From CBDFNC01 sp965249895 (GTDB lineage: Bacteria > Pseudomonadota > Gammaproteobacteria > Enterobacterales > CBDFNC01): a stretch of DNA of 64,000 bases. The notes under the pieces are model-generated. The model ran no database searches and was not told the DNA's origin. It saw only the letters and a list, made by a program, of their open reading frames with translations. Position numbers and translations under genes: made by a program. The stretch lies in contig CBDFNC010000001.1 in the NCBI GenBank assembly GCA_965249895.1, positions 1,364,001-1,428,000 on the forward strand. The letters are read 5' to 3'. Below are positions 1 to 8,211 of the stretch, one piece after another (the first letter of the stretch is position 1; each line of letters begins with the position of its first letter).

Positions 1-1517
1 AACCGGCTTGCAGCCAGCACGAAAGCCAGGGCGAGGGTTACCACAGCTATCAGGGGCCAGGAGCCTAGTTGGCTGTAAGGTGTCAGTCCCTGGGTAGGTG
101 TCACCTCCACTTTTAATACACCTTCTTCGAACTGAGGCAGGCGGCCAAGCTCACGCCCCTTGGCGTCGAAGGCTGCTGTGATGCCGGTATTTGTCCCCCT
201 GACCACAGGGCGGCCAAATTCGATAGCGCGCATTCTGGCGATTTCCAGGTGTTGATCAGGGCCGATAGAATCGCCGAACCATGCATCATTACTGACGGTA
301 ACTATCATGCCTGTATCTGAGTTAATGTTTTTTCGCAGTTGCTCTGAGAAGGCCACTTCATAGCAAAGGGCCGCTGCCAGCTCAACGCCACTGGCATTCA
401 GGTTATTTTGTACCAAATCCCCGCGGCTAAAGGACGACATTGGCAGATTAAAATAAGGTGCTAAAGGACGTAATAAGTCTTCAAAGGGGACAAATTCACC
501 AATAGGTAACAGGTGATGTTTGTAATATCGGTTGCTGCCATCTTTGTCATACGTCTGTTTGCCAGTATTGCCCAGGGAAATAATGGCGTTGTAGTAATCG
601 TCAGATTCAGGGTTAAAGTCAATGATGCCAGTGACCAGGCTAATTCCATCGTCTCTCAGGCTTTGTTCAAACTGTTTTAAAAACGCTTCGACCCTGTACT
701 CTAGTGCTGCGATGGCTGATTCTGGCCAAATAACAATATCAGCGTCTTTATTGGCTTCGGTCAAATCCACATATTTAAATAAGCTTGGCCAGAGTTGATC
801 CGGCTCCCACTTAAGGTTTTGATCGATATTCCCTTGCACAAGGGCAACTTTGACTAGGGGCTGGGGTTGGGTCCATTGCTGTTGTTGCAGGAAGTAACCG
901 GCGGCAAATAGTACAGGTGTAATAACAACCAGTGGTCGCCATTTCTGCTCCTTAACGGCAATAAACAAGGCTGCAGATATGAGTACAACAGCTAATGTTA
1001 CCCCTTGCACACCTGTGATAGTAGCCAGTCCGACCAGGGGGGTATCTATCTGGCTGTAACCAAACCATAACCAGGGGAACCCCGTCAAGAAGTGACCGCG
1101 GGCCCAGTCAAAGACTAACCATAGGGCGGGGAATAAAATCAGGTAGCGTATTTGGCTGCTTAGTGGACTCGCTCTTTTGTTAAAACAAAAGTTGGTAAAA
1201 TAGCCGGTGAGGGCAACAAAAAGAGCCAAATAAGCGCTCAACAGGCCCATTAGTCCTAAGGTTACGCTAAAAGGCATACCACCGAACAGGTCCATGCTGA
1301 CATGGACCCAGCTGATCCCCGTCGCAAACAAACCAAACCCGTAACTAAAGCCAACTAAGCCACTTTGTTTGGGGGTTTTGTTGTGCAGGCAGAACAGCAA
1401 GCCGAATACAGAAATAAAGGCCAGAGGCCAAAAGTTATATGGGGCAAATGCCAGGGTTGTGGATGCGCCGAAAATCAGCGCACTCAGGTTGGCAACCCAG
1501 AGGTTGGAAAGTTTCAC
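1..1517 (-). CDS. lnt: Apolipoprotein N-acyltransferase Lnt (C-terminus beyond window)
   Basis: Inner-membrane enzyme that transfers an acyl chain from a phospholipid to the N-terminal cysteine of apolipoproteins, the last step of lipoprotein maturation. Reading from a GTG at 1517, the N-terminal ~200 residues are strongly hydrophobic (several membrane segments), followed by a nitrilase-like domain. The catalytic triad residues are visible in context: Glu in WPESAI, Lys in NRYYKHHLLP and Cys in ALCYEVAF. The GTG lies one base after the corC stop (TAA at 1519-1521), so it is the last gene of the miaB-phoH-ybeY-corC-lnt operon and is probably translationally coupled. The frame is still open at base 1, so the C-terminal end is not seen. 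Confidence 0.93.
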   Translation of the reverse strand, partial: MKLSNLWVANLSALIFGASTTLAFAPYNFWPLAFISVFGLLFCLHNKTPKQSGLVGFSYGFGLFATGISWVHVSMDLFGGMPFSVTLGLMGLLSAYLALFVALTGYFTNFCFNKRASPLSSQIRYLILFPALWLVFDWARGHFLTGFPWLWFGYSQIDTPLVGLATITGVQGVTLAVVLISAALFIAVKEQKWRPLVVITPVLFAAGYFLQQQQWTQPQPLVKVALVQGNIDQNLKWEPDQLWPSLFKYVDLTEANKDADIVIWPESAIAALEYRVEAFLKQFEQSLRDDGISLVTGIIDFNPESDDYYNAIISLGNTGKQTYDKDGSNRYYKHHLLPIGEFVPFEDLLRPLAPYFNLPMSSFSRGDLVQNNLNASGVELAAALCYEVAFSEQLRKNINSDTGMIVTVSNDAWFGDSIGPDQHLEIARMRAIEFGRPVVRGTNTGITAAFDAKGRELGRLPQFEEGVLKVEVTPTQGLTPYSQLGSWPLIAVVTLALAFVLAASR

Positions 1518-1518
1518 G

Positions 1519-2403
1519 TTATTCGCTTACTGATTGTATCGCTAATATCTTTTCGGGGATCTTGACCTGTAGTTGTAGCAGGCGGCGCTTATCGGCGTTG
1601 ATCACCTTAAACACAAACCCTTCTATTTCTACGGTTTCCCCTCGTGCGGGCAAGTGGCCGAAGGCATGCATGACCAATCCACCTATGGTATCTTGCTCAT
1701 TGTCGCTGAAATTGCAGTCCAGGGTTTCGTTAAACTCTTCGATAGGGGTTAATGCGCGTACTGAATAGACGCTTCTGCTCAGCTTACGGATATCTTCCTG
1801 ATCATCGTCGTCGGTATCGGTTTCGTCTTCTATTTCACCGACGATCAGTTCCAGAATATCTTCTATGGTAACCAGGCCTGATACGCCGCCGTATTCGTCC
1901 ACCACGATAGCCATATGGTAACGCTCAGAGCGGAACTCTTTTAGCAATTTATCCAATCGCTTGCTTTCCGGTACGACAACCGCAGGTCTGAGAATAGATT
2001 CCAGCGCAAAGGTCTGCACTTCCTGCTTAAAGGCAAAAGGCAGCAGATCCTTGGCGAGTAAAATACCTTCAATATGGTCTTTGTCTTCATTGATAACCGG
2101 AAAACGGGAGTGGGCAGACTCGATTAAGATGGGGAGAAACTGCGTAACGCTCTGCGCTTTGTCTATGGTAACCATTTGTGAGCGTGGGATCATGATATCC
2201 CTTACTCTGAGATTGGATACATCCAACACACCTTCAATCATATCTTTGGTGTCCTGGTCGATGAGCTCACGTTGCTCAGCATCCTGAATGACTTCTACTA
2301 ACTCTTCCTGATTTCTCGGCTCTGCCTGAAATATCTGACCTAATTTATCCAGCCAGCTCTTCTTGGGAGAGCCGCTCGTAGGGTGAGGATTACCGTCGTT
2401 CAT
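1519..2403 (-). CDS. corC: CorC/YbeX CBS-domain transporter-associated protein
   Basis: 294-residue soluble member of the CorC/HlyC family. It contains a pair of CBS domains (about residues 70-195, with the conserved RDIMIPRSQM entry and the DEYGGVSGLVTIEDILE segment) and a C-terminal CorC_HlyC domain (about 210-285). Family members are linked to magnesium/cobalt efflux, and YbeX in E. coli also to ribosome metabolism; the precise role here is inferred. It sits between ybeY (9-base gap) and lnt (1-base gap), the classical order. The chosen start (MNDGNPHP) gives the usual length. Confidence 0.93.
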   Translation of the reverse strand: MNDGNPHPTSGSPKKSWLDKLGQIFQAEPRNQEELVEVIQDAEQRELIDQDTKDMIEGVLDVSNLRVRDIMIPRSQMVTIDKAQSVTQFLPILIESAHSRFPVINEDKDHIEGILLAKDLLPFAFKQEVQTFALESILRPAVVVPESKRLDKLLKEFRSERYHMAIVVDEYGGVSGLVTIEDILELIVGEIEDETDTDDDDQEDIRKLSRSVYSVRALTPIEEFNETLDCNFSDNEQDTIGGLVMHAFGHLPARGETVEIEGFVFKVINADKRRLLQLQVKIPEKILAIQSVSE

Positions 2404-2412
2404 CTGGAGCTT

Positions 2413-2877
2413 TTATTCCTTCTCGTTTAAATAAGGGTCTGGGAAGCCCAGCTGATTCATTAGCTTTGTTTCCAGGCTTTCCATTTCGGTTGCTTCTTGG
2501 TCGTTCATATGATCATAACCTAGCAGATGCAAACTCCCATGTACAAGCATATGGGCCCAATGGGCGGTTAAAGATTTATCTTGTTGTTTGGCTTCTGCCT
2601 CTACCACTTGTTTACAGATAACCAGGTCGCCTAACAGAGGCAGCTCTATACCGGGTGGTGCTTCAAAAGGAAATGACAACACGTTGGTGGGTTTATCCAT
2701 GCCCCGGTATTCCAGGTTTAGTCGATGGCTTTCTGCTATATCAACAATACGAACAGTGATTTCGGCTTCTTCTCTGTGTCCGTGTGTGGCAACTTCCAGC
2801 CAAGCTTGCATATCCTGTAGTAGCGGTAGGTTATCTTCATTATCACAGGCTATTTGTAGATCAAGAATTAGCTTCAT
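2413..2877 (-). CDS. ybeY: Endoribonuclease YbeY (16S rRNA maturation factor)
   Basis: Zinc metalloenzyme needed for 16S rRNA 3'-end maturation and ribosome quality control. The metal-binding signature HGSLHLLGYDH is intact near residue 115. The ATG at 2877 gives 154 residues, the normal family length. It is preceded by an AAGGTG Shine-Dalgarno-like sequence and overlaps the stop of the preceding mini-ORF (2861) by 17 nt. An in-frame ATG at 2952 lies inside the upstream repeat and would add 25 residues with no family counterpart, so it was rejected. The gene is separated from phoH by seven tandem copies of its own 5' end (see the repeat entry), whereas one would expect direct phoH-ybeY overlap. 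Confidence 0.95.
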   Translation of the reverse strand: MKLILDLQIACDNEDNLPLLQDMQAWLEVATHGHREEAEITVRIVDIAESHRLNLEYRGMDKPTNVLSFPFEAPPGIELPLLGDLVICKQVVEAEAKQQDKSLTAHWAHMLVHGSLHLLGYDHMNDQEATEMESLETKLMNQLGFPDPYLNEKE

Positions 2878-3661
2878 TTCGCACCTTGTGGCCTTGAGTG
2901 ACGGCTTCCAGCCAGGATTGGATATCTTGCTCCGGTGGCAAGTTATCTTCATTGGCGCAGGCTATCTGTAGATCAAGAATTAGCTTCATTTCGTTCTTTG
3001 TGATCTTGAGTGACGGCTTCCAGCCAGGATTGGATATCTTGCTCCGGTGGCAAGTTATCTTCATTGGCGCAGGCTATCTGTAGATCAAGAATTAGCTTCA
3101 TTTCGTTCTTTGTGATCTTGAGTGACGGCTTCCAGCCAGGATTGGATATCTTGCTCCGGTGGCAAGTTATCTTCATTGGCGCAGGCTATCTGTAGATCAA
3201 GAATTAGCTTCATTTCGTTCTTTGTGATCTTGAGTGACGGCTTCCAGCCAGGATTGGATATCTTGCTCCGGTGGCAAGTTATCTTCATCGCCGCAGGCTA
3301 TCTGTAGATCAAGAATTAGCTTCATTTCGTTCTTTGTGATCTTGAGTGACGGCTTCCAGCCAGGATTGGGCATCTTGCTCCGGTGGCAAGTTATCTTCAT
3401 TGGCGCAGGCTATCTGTAGATCAAGAATTAGCTTCATTTCGTTCTTTGTGATCTTGAGTGACGGCTTCCAGCCAGGATTGGATATCTTGCTCCGGTGGCA
3501 AGTTATCTTCATTGGCGCAGGCAATTTGTAGATCAAGAATTAGCTTCATTTCGTTCTTTGTGATCTTGAGTGACGGCTTCCAGCCAGGGTTGGATATCTT
3601 GCTCCGGTGGCAAGTTATCTTCATTGGCGCAGGCTATCTGTAGATCAAGAATTAGCTTCAT
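2861..3661 (-). pseudogene. Chain of seven overlapping 42-codon mini-ORFs derived from ybeY
   Basis: Each repeat unit encodes a 42-residue ORF (3661-3533, 3549-3421, 3437-3309, 3325-3197, 3213-3085, 3101-2973, 2989-2861). Each ends in NEANS-stop and overlaps the next ATG by 17 nt. phoH also ends in NEANS-stop and overlaps the first ATG in the same way, so the natural phoH/ybeY junction has been reproduced at every step. The first mini-ORF has a strong AAGGAG Shine-Dalgarno in the phoH end, internal ones have only AAAGAA, and the true ybeY has AAGGTG. Translation could pass along the chain by re-initiation, but expression is not shown. The peptides lack the YbeY catalytic region and are unlikely to be enzymes. 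Confidence 0.8.
2878..3661 (-). repeat. Seven 112-bp tandem copies of the ybeY 5' end
   Basis: Seven nearly identical head-to-tail units of exactly 112 bp begin at the minus-strand ATGs 3661, 3549, 3437, 3325, 3213, 3101 and 2989, then run into the true ybeY start at 2877. Each unit reads MKLILDLQIAC, NEDNLPPEQD and SWLEAV, clearly a version of the ybeY N-terminus (true gene: MKLILDLQIAC, NEDNLPLLQD, AWLEVA). The first seven codons equal ybeY; after that synonymous and replacement differences accumulate, while the units agree with each other except for a few point changes (for example near 3288 and 3370). The period is not a multiple of three, so no long fused ORF is created. Confidence 0.97.
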
Positions 3662-4685
3662 TTTTTCGCTCCTTGCGCTTTGCGGCTTCCTGTAGGCTTT
3701 GCTCGTGCTCAAACTTTTCGTAAGCCTGTACGATACGAGCGACCACAGGGTGTCTGACCACATCTGCGGCCTGGAAGAAGTTGAAACTGATATCGTCCAC
3801 GTCCGTCAGCACTTCAATGGCGTGTCTGAGGCCTGATTTTTGACTGCGTGGCAAATCGATTTGGGTAATGTCCCCGGTGATCACTGCGCTGGAGTTAAAG
3901 CCGATACGGGTCAGAAACATCTTCATCTGCTCTACTGTGGTATTTTGGCTTTCATCCAGGATGATAAAGGCATCGTTTAGGGTCCGGCCTCGCATATAGG
4001 CCAGGGGGGCCACTTCAATAACATTTCTTTCTAACAGCCGCTCGACTTTTTCAAAACCCAGCATTTCAAACAAGGCGTCGTAAAGAGGGCGCAAATAAGG
4101 GTCGACTTTTTGCGACAGATCCCCAGGCAAGAAACCCAGTTTTTCACCGGCTTCTACGGCAGGTCGGGTCAGCAGGATCCGGCGGACCTCCTGGCGTTCT
4201 AACGCCTCTACGGCACAAGCTACGGCCAGGTAAGTTTTACCCGTACCAGCTGGCCCAACACCAAAGCAAATGTCATGGTTCAGGATATTCGCCACATAAG
4301 CGGCCTGGTTTTCGCCTCTGGGTTTGATCACTCCACGCTTGGTTTTAAGGTTGACTTGTTTGCCATGCATCAGACCGCCGGTGCTGGTTTGATCCAGAAC
4401 CTTGCTTTCCTGAATGGCAAGGTGAACCAGATCAGGCAGAATATCCTGGCTTTTACCTTTTACCGGTTGAGTATCAACATAGAGCGTTTTAAGGATATGG
4501 GCGCTAGCCTTAATGTTTAGCTCCTTGCCCAGCAGCTGGAATTGGTTGTCGCGGTAGTTTATTTCTATACCAAGGCGACGTTCAATTTGTTTAATATTGT
4601 CATCAAACGGACCACAGAGACTGACCAGCCTCTGTGTATCGGCTGGTTCCAATTGGAATTCCAGCACTTCAACTTGTTTGCTCAA
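3645..4685 (-). CDS. phoH: PhoH-like ATPase YbeZ
   Basis: 346-residue PhoH-family P-loop ATPase that accompanies YbeY in RNA metabolism. Walker A (GPAGTGKT, about residues 144-151) and Walker B (IILDESQN, about 241-248) are intact, and the length is normal for YbeZ. It starts 11 bases after the miaB stop and is second in the operon. The C-terminus, KRKERKNEANS, overlaps the first ybeY-like start at 3661 by 17 nt. Its final AAGGAGCGA segment doubles as the ribosome-binding site for that start. Confidence 0.94.
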   Translation of the reverse strand: MSKQVEVLEFQLEPADTQRLVSLCGPFDDNIKQIERRLGIEINYRDNQFQLLGKELNIKASAHILKTLYVDTQPVKGKSQDILPDLVHLAIQESKVLDQTSTGGLMHGKQVNLKTKRGVIKPRGENQAAYVANILNHDICFGVGPAGTGKTYLAVACAVEALERQEVRRILLTRPAVEAGEKLGFLPGDLSQKVDPYLRPLYDALFEMLGFEKVERLLERNVIEVAPLAYMRGRTLNDAFIILDESQNTTVEQMKMFLTRIGFNSSAVITGDITQIDLPRSQKSGLRHAIEVLTDVDDISFNFFQAADVVRHPVVARIVQAYEKFEHEQSLQEAAKRKERKNEANS

Positions 4686-4696
4686 AAAGTGATTCT

Positions 4697-6127
4697 CTAA
4701 TTAGGTACAAAAGTACCAACACCCAACTCGTTGAGTTGTTGCTGGTTTTTATTTAATATATCAGCGGGACGGACAGACTCCCTGAGGTTCATCTCATCTT
4801 CGCCACGGACAAATGTACCACGTAAAGAGTTGGAGTAAACGTCTGTGATAAGCACATCGACAAACTGACCAATATACTGATGAGGTGCCTCAAAGTTCAC
4901 CACCCGATTATTTTCAGTTCTTCCGCGCAGCTCCATTAGGTTCTTTTTCGAAGGACCTTCAACAAGAATTCGTTGCGTGGAGTCCAGCATGCGGCGGCTG
5001 ATTTGCAGGGCCTGTTGGTTAATTCTGTCTTGCAGAATGTACAAACGCTGTTTTTTCTCTTGTTCACTCACGTCGTCAGGTAAATCGGCGGCAGGTGTTC
5101 CCGGGCGAGCGCTATAAACAAAGCTAAAACTGTGATCGAAGTTCACGTCATTGATAAGTTTCATGGTGTCTTCAAAGTCTTGTTGGGTTTCACCTGGGAA
5201 GCCAATAATAAAGTCGGAGCTGATGGTTATATCGGGTCTGGCTTTGCGTAAGCGACGAATTTTCGACTTGTATTCCAGCGCCGTATGGGTTCGCTTCATC
5301 ATATTCAGAATACGGTCTGAACCACTTTGTACAGGCAGGTGCAGGAAGCTGACCAGTTCCGGCGTGTCCTTATAAACTTCGGTAATATCGTCGGTAAATT
5401 CGATGGGGTGACTGGTGGTGTAGCGAATTCGGTCGATACCATCGATGGCCGCCACATAGCGCAGCAATTCAGAAAAACGGCATATATCGCCTTCGTGGGT
5501 ATCGCCGCGATAGGCATTTACGTTCTGGCCCAGCAGGTTCACTTCACGCACACCTTGCTCGGCGAGTTGAGCGACTTCATATAAGACGTCGTCCAAGGGA
5601 CGACTTACCTCTTCACCCCGGGTGTAAGGTACCACACAGAAAGTACAGTATTTGGAGCAGCCTTCCATAATAGACACAAATTCAGAGGCGCCTTCGGCTT
5701 TGGGGGCTGGCAGGTTATCAAACTTTTCGATTTCCGGGAAAGAGACGTCAACGACGGCTTTTTGGCCGTTCTGCACCTGTTTGATCATGTCCGGTAAGCG
5801 GTGCAGAGTTTGAGGTCCGAAGACAATGTCCACATAATGAGCCCGCTCACGGATAGCATCGCCTTCCTGGGAGGCAACACAGCCGCCTACGCCGATCACT
5901 AAGTCAGGTTTTTTATCTTTAAGAGTTTTCCAGCGACCCAGCTGGTGAAATACTTTTTCCTGTGCTTTTTCACGAATAGAACATGTATTTAATAAGAGTA
6001 CGTCTGCTTCGGCAGGCTCTTCGGTCAGAATGTAACCATGGGTTGCGTCCAGAAGATCAGCCATCTTGGATGAGTCATACTCATTCATTTGACAGCCCCA
6101 GGTCTTAATATGAAGTTTTTTGCTCAT
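4697..6127 (-). CDS. miaB: tRNA-2-methylthio-N6-dimethylallyladenosine synthase MiaB
   Basis: Radical-SAM methylthiotransferase that converts i6A37 to ms2i6A37 in tRNAs reading UNN codons. The 476 residues show the N-terminal cluster cysteines Cys12, Cys49 and Cys83, the radical-SAM CxxxCxxC motif at about 157-164 (CSKYCTFC), and a C-terminal TRAM region (about 380-445). It is the first gene of the minus-strand operon leading to lnt and is divergent from ubiF across a 166-bp gap. The order ubiF/miaB-phoH-ybeY-corC-lnt is the standard gammaproteobacterial one. Confidence 0.97.
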   Translation of the reverse strand: MSKKLHIKTWGCQMNEYDSSKMADLLDATHGYILTEEPAEADVLLLNTCSIREKAQEKVFHQLGRWKTLKDKKPDLVIGVGGCVASQEGDAIRERAHYVDIVFGPQTLHRLPDMIKQVQNGQKAVVDVSFPEIEKFDNLPAPKAEGASEFVSIMEGCSKYCTFCVVPYTRGEEVSRPLDDVLYEVAQLAEQGVREVNLLGQNVNAYRGDTHEGDICRFSELLRYVAAIDGIDRIRYTTSHPIEFTDDITEVYKDTPELVSFLHLPVQSGSDRILNMMKRTHTALEYKSKIRRLRKARPDITISSDFIIGFPGETQQDFEDTMKLINDVNFDHSFSFVYSARPGTPAADLPDDVSEQEKKQRLYILQDRINQQALQISRRMLDSTQRILVEGPSKKNLMELRGRTENNRVVNFEAPHQYIGQFVDVLITDVYSNSLRGTFVRGEDEMNLRESVRPADILNKNQQQLNELGVGTFVPN

Positions 6128-6293
6128 GTTGCTTTAACTACTCGTGACAAGCGAACTCAAAGGATCGCATATTCTACTGCTTTCACCTAGTCCTTACCAC
6201 TATAATTGCTCAAAAAACAGGCAGCTAAATCTTTCACTATCCAATTAACAAATGGATTGGTTAAAATACCCTGGTATTCAATAAGGGATCAAG

Positions 6294-7451
6294 ATGCACA
6301 ATAGAAGCATAATCGTAGCCGGTGGCGGCATGGTGGGCGCGACGGCAGCTCTATTACTCGGCAAAGCCGGATTTCAAGTCAGTGTTATTGAACCTGTAAC
6401 TCCCAGAAAGTACAGCGTAAATGATGAAATGGACTTGCGGGTATCGGCTATCAGTCGGGCCAGTGTAGAACTATTAAAATCGGCAGGCGTCTGGGACAAG
6501 CTGTCCGAAATGCGTGTTTGCCCATATAAGAGGTTGCAAACCTGGGAGTCAGGTAGCGAGAAACTCAAATTTGACGCGCAGGATCTTGGCTGCAATGAAC
6601 TGGGTTATATTGTTGAAAACAGGCTGATCCAGTTGGCTGTCTGGCAAGAGCTTAAACTGCTTTCAAATGTCAGATTTTATTGCCCGAATAAAATTGTGGC
6701 GTTACAAAATACTGCCAAAGTAGTAACTGTGACCCTGGATAATGGCGATGAGCTGGCAGCAGATTTATTATTGGCGGCAGATGGCGCGAATTCTCAAGTT
6801 AGACAGCTTGCTGGCATTGGGATCACATGCTGGGATTACCGCCAGCACTGTATGTTGGTGAGCATTAAGACAGATGTTGCTCAACAAGATATTACCTGGC
6901 AGGAGTTTAGCCCAACCGGCCCAAGAGCCTTCCTGCCTTTGGCCGGACAATCTGGTTCCCTGGTTTGGTATCACAGCCCGCAAAAAATAAAGCGTCTGTC
7001 GGAGCTGGATAACCAGGCGCTGGCAAAAGCTATCCGAGATGAATTTGCTGAGTTGCCTTTTAACTTTGAAGTGCAGGGAAAAGGTGCGTTTCCACTCACC
7101 CGGCGCCATGCGCAACAATATGTTAAAGATAGAGTTGTGTTATTAGGCGATGCCGCCCATACCATAAATCCACTCGCAGGGCAGGGGGTCAATCTTGGAT
7201 TTAAGGATGTTGCTTGTTTAGTTGAGCAACTGGGCTCTGTGGGCGAGGGAGAGCTGACGGCTCAGTTAAGTCGCTACGAAAAAACCAGAAGACCGGATAA
7301 CTTGTTTATGCAAACGGCCATGGATGTTTTTTATAAAGGTTTTAGCAGTGACTTAGCGCCAGTAAAGGTGATGCGTCAGCTTGGTTTAAAGTTGGCTGAA
7401 AATGCCGGGCCGCTCAAAAACAAGGTGTTGAAATACGCGATGGGACTTTAG
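6294..7451 (+). CDS. ubiF: UbiH/UbiF-family FAD monooxygenase, ubiquinone biosynthesis
   Basis: 385-residue flavin hydroxylase of the UbiH/F/I family, acting on the ubiquinone ring at the membrane. It has an N-terminal FAD dinucleotide-binding motif (GGGMVGATAAL, about residues 10-20) and the family signature GDAAHTINPLAGQGVNLG near 285-302. Assignment to UbiF (C6 hydroxylation of the demethoxy-quinol) rests mainly on the conserved position divergent from miaB and upstream of the Met-Leu-Gln tRNA cluster; UbiH/UbiI paralogues look similar, so the exact ring position is inferred. The stop codon lies inside the left arm of its terminator hairpin. Confidence 0.85.
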   Translation: MHNRSIIVAGGGMVGATAALLLGKAGFQVSVIEPVTPRKYSVNDEMDLRVSAISRASVELLKSAGVWDKLSEMRVCPYKRLQTWESGSEKLKFDAQDLGCNELGYIVENRLIQLAVWQELKLLSNVRFYCPNKIVALQNTAKVVTVTLDNGDELAADLLLAADGANSQVRQLAGIGITCWDYRQHCMLVSIKTDVAQQDITWQEFSPTGPRAFLPLAGQSGSLVWYHSPQKIKRLSELDNQALAKAIRDEFAELPFNFEVQGKGAFPLTRRHAQQYVKDRVVLLGDAAHTINPLAGQGVNLGFKDVACLVEQLGSVGEGELTAQLSRYEKTRRPDNLFMQTAMDVFYKGFSSDLAPVKVMRQLGLKLAENAGPLKNKVLKYAMGL

Positions 7452-7470
7452 CCTGCTAACGCGGGCTTTT
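7450..7470 (+). terminator. Rho-independent terminator of ubiF
   Basis: A 7-bp stem (AGCCTGC / GCGGGCT, one G-T pair) with a TAAC loop is followed by TTTATT. It starts inside the ubiF stop codon. The convergent tRNA operon ends about 85 bp further on. Confidence 0.75.
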
Positions 7471-7554
7471 ATTGGTAATTAAGATGGAAAAATTAATATG
7501 GATTAGGGAGGTTAACTAAGATTCTTGAAGAGATTATGTGGCTATCCAAACTAA

Positions 7555-7639
7555 TGGTGCGGAAGGAGAGACTTGAACTCTCACACCTTGCGATACTAGA
7601 ACCTAAATCTAGCGCGTCTACCAATTCCGCCACTTCCGC
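7555..7639 (-). tRNA. tRNA-Leu(TAG)
   Basis: 85-nt tRNA including encoded CCA (7555-7557). The acceptor GCGGAAG/CTTCCGC pairs perfectly, the anticodon loop is TTTAGGT (anticodon TAG), and there is a long class II variable arm typical of leucine tRNAs. Identical in sequence to the copy at 8673-8757. It is the last gene of the minus-strand tRNA operon. Confidence 0.97.
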
Positions 7640-7658
7640 ATCATGTGTTTAAGAAGAA

Positions 7659-7735
7659 TGGTGGCTACACCGAGATTTGAACTTGGGACCCCATCATTAT
7701 GAGTGATGTGCTCTAACCAGCTGAGCTATGTAGCC
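7659..7735 (-). tRNA. tRNA-Met(CAT), elongator
   Basis: 77-nt tRNA with encoded CCA (7659-7661). The GGCTACA acceptor is paired, the anticodon arm is CATCA-CTCATAA-TGATG with anticodon CAT. The GGCTAC start and paired first base match elongator methionine tRNA (metT/metU type), not the initiator. Same sequence as the copy at 8782-8858. Confidence 0.96.
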
Positions 7736-7800
7736 ATCTTCTTATTCTCTGAGATATTATCTCAGGATTTAGTTTTTAACTTAAAGTTTCAAACTAAATG

Positions 7801-7887
7801 TGGCTGGGGTATGAGGATTTGAACCTCAGTAAATGAATGCCGAGATCAAACTCTTTACCCGAGGGCCTTACCGCTGGTAAGTTCCTT
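7801..7887 (-). pseudogene. Partial tRNA-Gln with intact 3' half only
   Basis: On the minus strand the T-arm (TGAGG-TTCAAAT-CCTCA), acceptor 3' strand (TACCCCA), discriminator G and CCA (7801-7803) equal the intact tRNA-Gln genes, and the AGCGGTAAGGC D-arm segment is recognisable. The matching 5' acceptor strand TGGGGTA is missing (GGAACTT-like sequence stands there), and the anticodon region is rearranged, so no complete cloverleaf forms. It is the mirror image of the other copies, which keep only the 5' half. Confidence 0.8.
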
Positions 7888-7925
7888 CAGCCTTTAGTCA
7901 TAAACTTAGAGCTTATGACTAAATG

Positions 7926-8000
7926 TGGCTGGGGTATGAGGATTTGAACCTCAGAATGGCGAGATCAAAACCCGCTGCCTTACCGCTTGGCGATACCCCA
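7926..8000 (-). tRNA. tRNA-Gln(TTG), copy 1
   Basis: 75-nt cloverleaf with acceptor TGGGGTA/TACCCCA, D-arm GCC-AAGCGGTAA-GGC, anticodon arm GCGGG-TTTTGAT-CTCGC (anticodon TTG), T-arm TGAGG-TTCAAAT-CCTCA, discriminator G and encoded CCA at 7926-7928. Identical to the copy at 8137-8211. Confidence 0.97.
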
Positions 8001-8095
8001 GTTGTATTCACTGTTTTATGGTTAGGTAGTGAACCTCAGCATAAATAAGCGAGATCAAAGCTCTCTCTTCTGCCTTACCGCTTGGCGATACCCCA
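8001..8095 (-). pseudogene. Partial tRNA-Gln (5' half) chimeric unit, isolated copy
   Basis: The minus-strand 5' end TGGGGTATCGCCAAGCGGTA is exactly tRNA-Gln through the D-arm. It then diverges: a purine-rich insertion, a TTTGATCTCGC anticodon-like piece, a longer variable segment and GGTTCACTACC in place of the T-arm. The acceptor 3' strand and CCA are absent. It is a 95-bp version of the 94-bp unit amplified at 8212-8587 and lies between the two intact tRNA-Gln genes. Confidence 0.85.
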
Positions 8096-8136
8096 GTTGT
8101 CTGTTGTTTACTTGCATAAATCAAGGAAACTAAATT

Positions 8137-8211
8137 TGGCTGGGGTATGAGGATTTGAACCTCAGAATGGCGAGATCAAAACCCGCTGCCTTACCGCTTG
8201 GCGATACCCCA
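8137..8211 (-). tRNA. tRNA-Gln(TTG), copy 2
   Basis: Same 75-nt sequence as the gene at 7926-8000, with complete cloverleaf, anticodon TTG and encoded CCA (8137-8139). It is followed on its 5' side by the 94-bp chimeric tandem array. Confidence 0.97.

Noticed and set aside
2413..2952. Longer ybeY start at 2952 (25 extra residues)
   Set aside because: The extension lies in the last repeat unit, has no family counterpart, and the ATG at 2877 has a Shine-Dalgarno and gives the normal length.
2898..3643. Plus-strand 61-residue ORFs repeated through the array
   Set aside because: They are shadows of the minus-strand repeat; no RBS or family resemblance.
2878..3661. 112-bp array as a CRISPR or intergenic satellite
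   Set aside because: There are no unique spacers between repeats; the whole unit repeats and is coding-like sequence derived from ybeY.
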